From contig JACUUS010000069.1 of assembly GCA_014859215.1 (NCBI GenBank), forward strand, positions 1-10,724: 10,724 nt of DNA, written 5' to 3'. A program made the translations under genes and the position numbers. Source of the DNA: Dehalococcoidia bacterium (GTDB taxonomy: Bacteria > Chloroflexota > Dehalococcoidia > SZUA-161). The notes under the pieces were generated by a model. That model saw only the letters and a list, made by a program, of their open reading frames with translations, was not told the DNA's origin and searched no databases. Below, in pieces: positions 1 to 5,967 of the stretch (the stretch's first letter is position 1; every line of letters starts with the position of its first letter).

Positions 1-2
1 CT

Positions 3-62
3 TCTCTGATCATGGAGAGGACCCTTCCCGGCAGGCTTGACCCGGTTATGGACCTTAACTAG
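3..62 (+). CDS. C-terminal end of an unidentified protein (partial)
   Basis: An open frame enters from the left edge and ends at TAG 60-62, giving a tail of 19 residues that ends in DPVMDLN. An intrinsic terminator starts 14 bases after the stop, which supports a real gene end here. The tail is too short to assign to a family; I did not recognise it. Confidence 0.5.
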   Translation, partial: SLIMERTLPGRLDPVMDLN

Positions 63-76
63 AAACCAGCTTTGGG

Positions 77-110
77 AAAGCCGCCGCGTGAGTCATTACG
101 GCGGCTTTCT
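77..110 (+). terminator. Intrinsic terminator after the left-edge gene
   Basis: A perfect 10-bp inverted repeat, AAAGCCGCCG (77-86) with CGGCGGCTTT (99-108), has a 12-base loop. The A/T ends of the stem provide the U-tract on either strand, so it could stop transcription in both directions. It lies directly behind the stop codon at 60-62. Confidence 0.8.
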
Positions 111-177
111 GCTTTCCTCGGGGGAGCCGAAGCTGGTTTGGGCTGGAGGAAAGTTGAAGAAAATCCAGCAAAAATGC

Positions 178-206
178 TTGACAAAAATCCTTTCGCATGA
201 TAAGTT
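178..206 (+). promoter_or_regulatory. Sigma70-type promoter facing hairpin region
   Basis: A consensus -35 TTGACA (178-183) is followed by a 17-base spacer and TAAGTT (201-206), which is preceded by TGA, giving an extended -10 TGn motif. The predicted start is near 213, exactly where the first perfect hairpin begins. No convincing ORF follows within 350 bases. The -10 itself is weak (3 of 6), and GATAAG at 199-204 is an alternative with a 15-base spacer. Confidence 0.5.
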
Positions 207-212
207 TGAGAC

Positions 213-314
213 AGTCGCAACCGATCCCTGTTGCGACTTGTTCTCCACAGATGCTCTTGGGCCGTAACCATTAAGGGCCTCGCCTCCGAGGCCCTTAATG
301 GTTCAGGGCCTTTT
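213..314 (+). ncRNA. Candidate structured small RNA or attenuator
   Basis: Two perfect hairpins lie just after a promoter. The first pairs AGTCGCAAC (213-221) with GTTGCGACT (230-238) around an 8-base loop. The second is a 16-bp perfect stem (266-281 with 288-303), plus one further G-C pair, closing on a CCTC loop. The right arm of the second stem also contains AGGCCCT (289-295), which can instead pair with AGGGCCT (305-311), immediately followed by TTTT. That alternative would be a terminator-like hairpin exclusive with the long stem. The structures are seen directly; calling this an RNA gene or attenuator is inference. It could also be a non-coding repeat unit or a bidirectional terminator. 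Confidence 0.35.
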
Positions 315-505
315 CACCACTGCGGACAACCTGTCAACCTGGTCCTCGAATGCTGAACATGTATTTCAGGCATTCCCAGGGTGCCTCAGCCTCCTGTGCA
401 CGAAGACTTTGTGGCAACCGCTTCTTCGGCTTTATCCAGCGAGCGAAGGCTAACTCAACTCCAGACTCCTTCTCTTGTTTAGCGGACGCGGTTGTTGAGA
501 GGCAG
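315..505. other. Gap with no recognised feature
   Basis: Between the hairpin region and the promoter of the GyrI-like gene there is no ORF with a convincing start, SD site or recognisable product. Open frames exist on both strands (plus 350-652 and minus 558-334), but neither translation resembles a family I know and neither has a good ribosome site. It may be decayed coding DNA. Confidence 0.4.
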
Positions 506-534
506 TTGAAAAAATTGCCTGCCTGCGTAATAAT
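506..534 (+). promoter_or_regulatory. Promoter of the GyrI-like gene
   Basis: TTGAAA (506-511), a 17-base spacer and AATAAT (529-534) each match the sigma70 hexamers at 5 of 6 positions. The predicted start near 541 leaves a leader of about 39 bases before ATG 580. This leader carries a small hairpin, CACCG (556-560) with CGGTG (565-569), whose right arm overlaps the SD site GGTGGAGG (566-573). Confidence 0.6.
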
Positions 535-579
535 TCTGCCCAGTCGACTGGTTAACACCGAAAACGGTGGAGGTCTGGC

Positions 580-888
580 ATGCGCAACAAGAGCGGATCA
601 GCCTCACGCGGATTCCGGATCACTGACATGCCGTCCCAGAAGATGGCGGTAGTCCACACTATCGGCGACCCGAATAAGGTTGGGCCTGATGCTATGCGGG
701 CGCTGTATGGCGCTGTCTACAAGCTGAAGTTCGATCTCAAGAAGCGGGGCATGGAATTCAGAGTCTTGATTGATGAGAGTGGTCATGGAATATCCGGAAT
801 GCATGAGGAAGAGTATCTTACGAGGCCGACGGCAAAGGTTCCTAAAACGGTGATCCGCTACCCGATCAGGGTCCAAGACGCTGTATAA
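580..888 (+). CDS. GyrI-like small-molecule-binding protein, internally deleted
   Basis: This 102-residue protein starts at ATG 580, six bases after SD GGTGGAGG. Residues 14-62 (ITDMPSQKMAVVHTIGDPN through LYGAVYKLKFDLKKRGMEFRV) read as the N-terminal part of GyrI-like domain proteins. Residues 63-100 (IDES..HGISGMHEEEYLTRP, then a KVPKTVIRYP end) read as the extreme C-terminus of the same family. From memory, members run about 200 residues and have a central block of roughly 90-100 residues between these segments, with a RARWP-type motif and an HxGPY-type motif; both are absent here. The join falls near base 765 and stays in frame. GyrI-like (SHS2-fold) domains bind small molecules or act as regulator ligand domains. 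The product may be a non-functional remnant or a reduced single-lobe protein. It has its own promoter and a MarR regulator downstream. Confidence 0.7.
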   Translation: MRNKSGSASRGFRITDMPSQKMAVVHTIGDPNKVGPDAMRALYGAVYKLKFDLKKRGMEFRVLIDESGHGISGMHEEEYLTRPTAKVPKTVIRYPIRVQDAV

Positions 889-968
889 TCCTTTGACGGG
901 CATTCGCTATTCGTAGAAGCCGGGCAGCGCAGACGAGACAAAATACTGAGTCTTGTTAACGAGTATCA

Positions 969-998
969 TTGCGTAGACCTACTTAGTTGTGGTATAGT
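969..998 (+). promoter_or_regulatory. Extended -10 promoter of the MarR-family gene
   Basis: TTGCGT (969-974), an 18-base spacer and TATAGT (993-998), with TGG directly in front (990-992), give an extended -10. The predicted start near 1005 leaves a short leader before SD GGGGAGG. The spacer carries a small inverted repeat, GTAG-AC-CTAC (973-982), a possible but weak operator for an autoregulating MarR protein. Confidence 0.6.
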
Positions 999-1027
999 GT
1001 TTCCTAGAAGTCCTGGGGAGGTATTGG

Positions 1028-1537
1028 ATGTACGATTTTCACTACGCTGAAACAGCCATGACCACATGGGCGGTCTTGCGCCAGACGTGGACGGCTGTGA
1101 ACAAGGTGGCCGAGGTCAAACTGGCAAAGGTAGGCCTGACGCCTGAAAAGGCCGCCGTCCTGTGGGCGTGCAGGGACTATATGGGCACCCTGACCCCGGC
1201 CGAGATATCCCGCCTGGTTTTCCGCGAAAACCAGACAATCGCCGGTCTGCTCAACAGAATGGAGAAGGAGGGACTGGTCAAGCGCATTCCCAAACGCAAA
1301 GGTCGCCCTTTCACCGAGGTCAAGATAACCGAGAAGGGAAGGAAGCTGACCGACCCCGGAATTGAGGTCTTGAAAAAGGTCATCAGGGGGCTCGTTGCCG
1401 ACGTCAGTCCCGAAGAGCAGGAAGTGCTCCAGGCCACGCTTCGAAAGCTCCGGAACAGGATGCTTGACGAGCTGCATATGGAGATCAAGAAGCCGCCCGC
1501 ATACGATCCCGAGAAGCCCATCCCTCTGAGTTGGTGA
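1028..1537 (+). CDS. MarR-family winged-helix transcriptional regulator
   Basis: This 169-residue protein starts at ATG 1028, six bases after SD GGGGAGG (1015-1021). It has the MarR layout. An N-terminal dimerisation helix (about 8-34) is followed by LTPEKAAVLWAC (37-48), then the helix-turn-helix LTPAEISRLVFRENQTIAGLLNRMEKEGLVKR (55-86). The wing is rich in basic residues (KRKGRPFTEVKITEKG, 89-104), and C-terminal helices (112-152) complete the dimer interface. The tail after about residue 152 is Pro-rich and ends IPLSW. MarR proteins bind palindromic operators as dimers and are usually released by phenolic, oxidant or metal ligands. The ligand and targets cannot be read here. The gene stands alone between its own promoter and an intrinsic terminator, so autoregulation is likely, and the coupled operon downstream (1697-5011) is a possible target by proximity only. 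Confidence 0.9.
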   Translation: MYDFHYAETAMTTWAVLRQTWTAVNKVAEVKLAKVGLTPEKAAVLWACRDYMGTLTPAEISRLVFRENQTIAGLLNRMEKEGLVKRIPKRKGRPFTEVKITEKGRKLTDPGIEVLKKVIRGLVADVSPEEQEVLQATLRKLRNRMLDELHMEIKKPPAYDPEKPIPLSW

Positions 1538-1600
1538 GACACAACGCACGCGGGCATGATCGGAGTCCGGGCGATTTCGGAAACTCTTAATCTGTCTGTT

Positions 1601-1645
1601 AGAACAGGCTGAGTATGCTCTTGCTTCTTGGCCTGTTCTTTTTTG
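1601..1645 (+). terminator. Intrinsic terminator after the MarR gene
   Basis: AGAACAGGC (1601-1609) pairs perfectly with GCCTGTTCT (1631-1639) around a 21-base loop and is followed by a run of T to 1644. It lies 64 bases after the MarR stop and separates that gene from the operon starting at 1697. Confidence 0.85.
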
Positions 1646-1696
1646 TTTTCCCCAGGGCTTACCTTGAACTGCCCGTCATAATGTACAGGGGTCAGC

Positions 1697-3130
1697 TTGA
1701 GATCAGATATCGGCGACAATGTCCGAACCTTGTTCAGCCCTGACTCGATAGCTGTCTTCGGCTCTTTCAAGGAGCTCGTCGGGCTGGGATGGGGCCTGCT
1801 GAAGAACCTGAACGACTTCGGTTTTAAAGGCAGGGTATACCCGGTAAATCCGTCTTACGCGGAGGTAATGGGGCTCAAGGTACACCCTGGCATTGAAGAA
1901 ATTCAGGGGCAAGTGGATCTGGCAGTTATCATTACGCCGCCGCCTGCGGTTACCTCGGTTGTGCGGCAGTGTGCCGCGAAGGGGGTCAAGGCCGCTGTTA
2001 TCGTTACAGAGAATTTCGCTGAGGCGGATCAGGAAGGGGCCAGACTCCAGCGCGAACTGGTCGAAATCAGGGACAGGACTGGTATCCGCATTCTGGGGCC
2101 GAACACGGTCGGGGTAATCAACGCCAGAAACGGCCTCATTACGATTCCGTACCTCATCGGTTACGACCATATTCGCCAGGGCGGCATCGCGTACTGCAGC
2201 CAGAGCGGTATCGCGGCCGCGCAATGCCAGCCTCTTCAGGACCGGGGCTACCCCATAAGCAAGATGTGTGACCTCGGGAACAAGTGCGATTTGGATGAAG
2301 TCGACATGCTGGAATACTTTCTTGCAGATCGGGAGACAACTGTGCTCTCGATGCACCTGGAAGATGTCAGGCACGGTCGGGAGTTCGTCGACGCCGCGCG
2401 CCGGTTCACCGCCGCTAAACCTCTGATTGTATTCAAACCTGCCCGCACCGAAGCGGGAGCCCGGGCATCGGCCTCTCATACGGCCTCGCTGGCAGGGAAC
2501 GACAGGATATACGACGAGGCTCTCAAACAGGCAGGGGCATTGCGGGTGGATACCTGGCAGGAATTCTGGGATGTACCCAAAATGTTCGAGATGAGGCCCT
2601 TATCACGCGGGAACCGGATAGGGATTGTTAGCCACAGCGGTGGGGCCGGGGTGGTTGCCGTGGATGCGGCAGTGCGGGCGGGTCTTGAGATTGCCGAGTT
2701 CTCGCCGGAAACGATCTCGAAGCTCAAGGATATTTCTCCCAGGCTGGCCAGGAACCCGGTCGACCTTGGCCCTGTGCTCTCGCCGGCAGCTGACCCTTTC
2801 CAAATCCAGGAACAGGTTCTTAGAGCCGTTCTCAGCGATCCGAACCTGGACTGTGCGTTCATCGTCATTTATGTGGGCGTGCTTGCGCCTATCCAGCTCG
2901 TGGCGGAGGTCTTCGAGCGTGCCATGAAGGATATCTCTAAACCGGTGGCTATCTGGGTTTATGGGACGCGGCTGTCGCTTCTGGCGGAGATGTCCAGAGA
3001 ATTGGACAGTCGCTGCCTGCCGACGTACACTGATACCGAAACCGCTCTGAAAGCCCTGGCAACGCAGGCGAGGTATTCCCGATATATGGGTCAGCGGGCG
3101 GTCTCAGGACTGAAGCGGGAGAAGACATGA
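1697..3130 (+). CDS. NDP-forming acyl-CoA synthetase, alpha-subunit-like
   Basis: This 477-residue protein appears to start at TTG 1697, five bases after SD AGGGG (1687-1691). Residues 6-130 form a CoA-binding Rossmann domain (SPDSIAVFGSF, GRVYPVNP, DLAVIITPP). Residues 132-290 form the first ligase-CoA (flavodoxin-like) domain, with ILGPNTVGV (132-140), YCSQSGIAA (166-174) and ARASASHTASLAGND (255-269). H261 matches the phosphohistidine of ADP-forming acetyl-CoA synthetases. Residues 300-470 form a second flavodoxin-like domain (GIVSHSGGAGVVAVD). The family interconverts acyl-CoA, ADP or GDP and phosphate with the free acid, CoA and NTP through a phosphohistidine. The ATP-grasp beta subunit is missing from this chain and from the window, so it must be encoded elsewhere if the enzyme is active. 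The stop overlaps the next start (ATGA), implying translational coupling. The acyl substrate is unknown. Confidence 0.88.
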   Translation: MRSDIGDNVRTLFSPDSIAVFGSFKELVGLGWGLLKNLNDFGFKGRVYPVNPSYAEVMGLKVHPGIEEIQGQVDLAVIITPPPAVTSVVRQCAAKGVKAAVIVTENFAEADQEGARLQRELVEIRDRTGIRILGPNTVGVINARNGLITIPYLIGYDHIRQGGIAYCSQSGIAAAQCQPLQDRGYPISKMCDLGNKCDLDEVDMLEYFLADRETTVLSMHLEDVRHGREFVDAARRFTAAKPLIVFKPARTEAGARASASHTASLAGNDRIYDEALKQAGALRVDTWQEFWDVPKMFEMRPLSRGNRIGIVSHSGGAGVVAVDAAVRAGLEIAEFSPETISKLKDISPRLARNPVDLGPVLSPAADPFQIQEQVLRAVLSDPNLDCAFIVIYVGVLAPIQLVAEVFERAMKDISKPVAIWVYGTRLSLLAEMSRELDSRCLPTYTDTETALKALATQARYSRYMGQRAVSGLKREKT

Positions 3131-3330
3131 ATGAGCTTGAATTCGGCCAGGTCTTGCTTCTGGTTATTCCCCTGGCCCTGGTACAGATAGGCCTCCTCGT
3201 CTTCGCTCTGTATGACCTGATCAAGCGAGAACGGGTCAGGGGCGGGAACAAGCTCCTGTGGGGACTCATTATTGTACTTCTCGGCTTCCTTGGCCCTATT
3301 CTCTATTTCATGCTCGGAAGAGAGGACTAA
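3127..3330 (+). CDS. Small PLDc_N-type two-helix membrane protein (YxlE-like)
   Basis: This 67-residue protein starts at ATG 3127, overlapping the previous stop by four bases, with SD GGGAG five bases upstream. It has two membrane helices (about 8-28 and 42-63), joined by a basic segment DLIKRERVRGGNK, and a closing GPILYFMLGRED. This pattern (Trp and Gly-rich second helix, GPxxYFxxGR) is the phospholipase-D N-terminal (PLDc_N) domain. It occurs alone as a small membrane protein without any nuclease part. In B. subtilis, yxlE of this family precedes yxlF (ABC ATPase) and yxlG (permease) in the sigY operon and takes part in sigma-Y control. The same order occurs here, so an accessory role for the transporter is inferred. 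No sigma or anti-sigma gene lies nearby. Confidence 0.85.
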   Translation: MNELEFGQVLLLVIPLALVQIGLLVFALYDLIKRERVRGGNKLLWGLIIVLLGFLGPILYFMLGRED

Positions 3331-3332
3331 GG

Positions 3333-4268
3333 TTGTATGCAGTAGAGTGCCGCGGCCTGACCCGGACATATGGCAATATAGTGGCCCTGGACAATCTGGA
3401 TATTTCTGTTGAAGAAGGTGTTATATTCGGATTTCTCGGCCCTAACGGGGCAGGGAAGACTACGACCCTTAGAATCCTCACGGGCCTGGGAAGAGCAACC
3501 AGCGGCTCCGCCCGAGTTGCGGGCGAGGTCGTCAGGCCGAACTCCACGCCTCTTCAGAGCAAGATAGGGTATTTGCCGGAGGAACCCGCGTTCTACAACT
3601 GGATGACGGGGAGGGAGTTCCTGACTTATGCCGGGCGTCTGTTCCGGCTGCCCGGTGCTGAGACAGCCAGACGCTGTGACGAACTCCTGGAACTCGTTGA
3701 CCTTTCTGGTGCAGCCTCACGCCGGATCGGGGGCTATTCACGTGGGATGCGGCAGAGGCTCGGTATTGCACAGGCGCTGATTAACCGGCCGGCCGTATTG
3801 TTTCTTGACGAGCCGGGATCGGCCCTGGACCCGCTTGGTAGAGCGGAAGTCTTGCAGACGCTTCTTCGCCTCAAGGCCCAGGCCACGACCGTATTCCTTT
3901 CCAGTCATATCCTGGCAGATGTTGAAAGGGTCTGTGACATTGTGGCAATCGTCGATAAGGGCCGGCTTGTCGTGAAGGCGAGCATAGAGGAATTGCGCAG
4001 GCGTTTTGCCCGATCTCTGTTCGAGCTCGAGTTTGAAGAGAAGGCAGCGTCTCTTGCAGACGCACTCGGGAAAACGCCCTGGGTCGAGAAGGTGGATGTC
4101 TTTGATGGTGAGAGAAGACTCGTGGTCTCGACTAGCGACGTTTCCACAGCAAAACGGGAACTGCCCGGCCTGGTTGCAGGGAGCGGCCTTGCCCTCCATC
4201 GTTATGAGCTGGTGCTCCCCACCCTGGAGCAGGTATTTATTGAACTCGTAGGTAAGAAGGGGGGATAG
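3333..4268 (+). CDS. ABC transporter ATP-binding protein (YxlF-like, ABC-2 type)
   Basis: The protein is 311 residues from TTG 3333, the first in-frame start after SD AGAGG (3321-3325). A longer reading from ATG 3258 would add 25 residues that overlap the upstream gene and do not fit the family. Motifs in order are Walker A GPNGAGKT (36-43), GYLPEEPAFY (79-88, with Glu where many ATPases have the Q-loop Gln, as is common in ABC-2 exporters), signature YSRGMRQRL (135-143), Walker B VLFLDEP (155-161), D-loop SALDP (163-167) and switch His H192 (LSSHILADVE). A C-terminal domain of about 90 residues follows, typical of ABC-2 exporter ATPases. It should pair with the permease that starts at its stop codon and power export across the cytoplasmic membrane. 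The cargo is not indicated. Confidence 0.93.
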   Translation: MYAVECRGLTRTYGNIVALDNLDISVEEGVIFGFLGPNGAGKTTTLRILTGLGRATSGSARVAGEVVRPNSTPLQSKIGYLPEEPAFYNWMTGREFLTYAGRLFRLPGAETARRCDELLELVDLSGAASRRIGGYSRGMRQRLGIAQALINRPAVLFLDEPGSALDPLGRAEVLQTLLRLKAQATTVFLSSHILADVERVCDIVAIVDKGRLVVKASIEELRRRFARSLFELEFEEKAASLADALGKTPWVEKVDVFDGERRLVVSTSDVSTAKRELPGLVAGSGLALHRYELVLPTLEQVFIELVGKKGG

Positions 4269-5011
4269 TGTCCGGTTTTGGCACCCTGTTGAGAAAGGAA
4301 CTGAAGGAGAGCCTGAGGACCTACAAGCTCCTGATTGTTCTGGCTGTCTTCTTCATACTGGGCCTCGCCACCCCGCTGGTTTTCTACTTTTTGCCGTCCC
4401 TGGTCCCGGGCGATGAGTTTCCCTTGCCCGAGTTCACAGCAGCAGAAATCGCAGCCGAATATATCAGTACAATAGGTCAGATAGGGCTGATCGCGGCGAT
4501 ACTCGTTGCTATGGGATCGGTGGCTCGCGAACGGGAATCGGGCACAGCGGCGACGACCCTGGTCAAACCTGTGGGGGCGGGACCTTTCATTGCGGCCAAG
4601 CTCACAGGTCTTGCCCTGGTTTTCATAGCTGGAGTAGCCCTCGGGTCTGCCGGAGCTTATCTTTACACCACCGTACTTTTCGAAGACCCCGGGGCGACAA
4701 GTTTCGCCGGCGCCGCTCTCCTCGCCGGGCTTTATTTGCTTATTTGCCTGGCCGTTACGGTGATGTTTAGCTCGTTCTTCAAGAATCAACTGGCGGCGGG
4801 AGGGCTCGCACTCATAGTCATGGTTGCCCTTACAGCCATTTCGGCTTTGCCTGTGATGGATGAATACGCTCCTGGCGCGCTGCTTACCTGGGCCGGGAAC
4901 CAGGCTGCCGGGCAGAATGTCAGCCATTGGGGATCCGTAATCGTCGGGACATCCCTCGTCGCAATTGCTGGTATTACAGGCTGGCAGGTGTTCAAGACGA
5001 GAGAGCTCTAG
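4268..5011 (+). CDS. ABC-2 type transporter permease (YxlG-like)
   Basis: This 247-residue membrane protein starts at GTG 4268, sharing one base with the ATPase stop TAG, with an AAGG-rich SD in the end of that gene (4257-4264). Six membrane helices are predicted by eye: about 20-42, 66-86, 110-135, 148-170, 176-197 and 222-241. An amphipathic N-terminal helix LLRKELKESLRTYK comes first. The cytoplasmic motif ARERESGTAATTLVKPV (86-102) is the hallmark ERExGT...P of ABC-2 permeases. It forms a half or full exporter with the adjacent ATPase, probably as a homodimer. The last gene of the coupled set, it ends 165 bases before the next start, and no terminator is obvious. Confidence 0.9.
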   Translation: MSGFGTLLRKELKESLRTYKLLIVLAVFFILGLATPLVFYFLPSLVPGDEFPLPEFTAAEIAAEYISTIGQIGLIAAILVAMGSVARERESGTAATTLVKPVGAGPFIAAKLTGLALVFIAGVALGSAGAYLYTTVLFEDPGATSFAGAALLAGLYLLICLAVTVMFSSFFKNQLAAGGLALIVMVALTAISALPVMDEYAPGALLTWAGNQAAGQNVSHWGSVIVGTSLVAIAGITGWQVFKTREL

Positions 5012-5142
5012 CCGCCCCCTGACGAAGCGGAATCTCTCCGGTTCACCCTGTTTGACCAGCCATATGTGGATGGTACCTTTCGATTCCTCACGACAGCGCC
5101 AGGCCGACCGTATCGTAGGATCAGTCGGGATCGGATACCGTG

Positions 5143-5148
5143 TATAAT
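5143..5148 (+). promoter_or_regulatory. -10 element TATAAT before the FAH-family gene
   Basis: A perfect TATAAT lies at 5143-5148, directly preceded by TG. No good -35 sits at 16-18 bases upstream. Transcription would begin near 5155. That leaves ATG 5162 without a usable ribosome site and favours TTG 5177 as the translation start. Just upstream are a short direct repeat GGATCA/GGATCG (5118-5136) and GTATC/GATAC arms (5110-5138), which could serve an activator. Confidence 0.55.
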
Positions 5149-5176
5149 AGGGAAAGGCGCGATGGGGAGGCAAGGT

Positions 5177-5956
5177 TTGAGAGTTGTCCGATTTGCATTG
5201 AGAGGCAAGGCCAGGTACGGAGTGCTGGAGAATGGGGTAATCCGCGGTTTAACAGGAAGCCCCTTCGAACGAGCGATCTCAGCTCGTTCCTGGGATGGGA
5301 GCGAGTACCCGGCTCAGGATATGAGGCTTCTTGCGCCGTGCGTACCTTCCAAGATAATCGGACTGGGGGTCAACTATGAGAGCCATATCGAGGAAACTGG
5401 CATTCCAAGACCGGCGGCACCACTTATCTTTCTTAAGCCGTCCACGGCAGTCATAGGGCCCGATGAGACAATCCTGTTGCCCTGGTTTGCGAGACGGGTG
5501 GACTACGAGGGAGAGCTAGGGGTAGTCATTGGCAGGAAAGCGAGGCATGTTTCCGAGGAGAGCGTGCCGGAATATGTCCTCGGCTACACGTGTGTGAACG
5601 ATGTTACTGAACGCCACAACCAGAAAGAGGACGGCCAGTGGACGAGGGCTAAGAGCTACGATACCTTCGCCCCACTCGGCCCCTGGATCGAAACGGAGGT
5701 CGAGCCAGACGATCTGCTTCTGGAGACATTTGTTAACGGCGAACTCCGGCAGTCGGCTCGTACGAGTGGACTCATATTCGGAATCGGGAAACTGGTAAGC
5801 TTCATTTCCCACGTCATGACGCTTCTGCCCGGAGACGTAATTGCTACGGGGACTCCCGCCGGCATCGGTCGGCTCAGCGCGGGAGACGTGGTGGAGATCA
5901 GGATCGAGAAAATCGGCATATTAAGGAACGCTGTGGCCAGGCTGGAAGAGCCGTAA
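5177..5956 (+). CDS. Fumarylacetoacetate hydrolase (FAH)-family enzyme
   Basis: I chose TTG 5177 (259 residues) because a strong SD GGGGAGG (5164-5170) lies six bases upstream and the resulting N-terminus, MRVVRFALRGKARYGVLENG, fits the family. ATG 5162 is an alternative. A short N-terminal domain is followed by the FAH fold from about residue 57: KIIGLGVNY (59-67) and FLKPSTAVIGP (85-95). Next come the metal ligands E111 and E113 in DYEGELGVVIG and D142 in CVNDVTER. Also present are K159 in RAKSYDTFAPLGPW and the closing PGDVIATGTPAGIG. Members hydrolyse or isomerise 2-oxo-acids such as 2-hydroxyhepta-2,4-dienedioate or acylpyruvates, using Mg2+ or Mn2+. The segment after NDVTER reads HNQ rather than the common DLQ. 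The exact substrate cannot be assigned. The next gene starts 11 bases after its stop. Confidence 0.9.
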   Translation: MRVVRFALRGKARYGVLENGVIRGLTGSPFERAISARSWDGSEYPAQDMRLLAPCVPSKIIGLGVNYESHIEETGIPRPAAPLIFLKPSTAVIGPDETILLPWFARRVDYEGELGVVIGRKARHVSEESVPEYVLGYTCVNDVTERHNQKEDGQWTRAKSYDTFAPLGPWIETEVEPDDLLLETFVNGELRQSARTSGLIFGIGKLVSFISHVMTLLPGDVIATGTPAGIGRLSAGDVVEIRIEKIGILRNAVARLEEP

Positions 5957-5967
5957 GGGAGGCTGAA

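Noticed and set aside
334..652. Overlapping open frames on both strands before the GyrI-like gene
   Set aside because: Neither has a good SD site or family likeness; the plus frame overlaps the real GyrI-like start. A decayed element is possible but could not be shown.
1664..1682. TTGAAC with CATAAT before the CoA-ligase gene
   Set aside because: The spacer is only 7 bases, and the predicted start would fall on the SD site, so it is not a credible promoter for this gene.
1703..2479. Minus-strand open frame opposite the CoA-ligase alpha subunit
   Set aside because: It is antisense to a well-supported gene, Arg-rich, and has no recognisable domain.
3258..3332. Longer N-terminus for the ABC ATPase from ATG 3258
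   Set aside because: The extra 25 residues overlap the PLDc_N gene in another frame and do not resemble ABC ATPase starts; TTG 3333 with SD AGAGG fits.
5052..5079. TTGACC with TACCTT as a promoter
   Set aside because: The -10 matches only 3 of 6 bases and lies about 100 bases before the start; the perfect TATAAT at 5143 is better placed.
4202..5173. Long minus-strand open frame (323 codons)
   Set aside because: It lies entirely opposite the permease and ATPase genes, has low-complexity charged content with no family resemblance, and is a shadow of the plus-strand genes.
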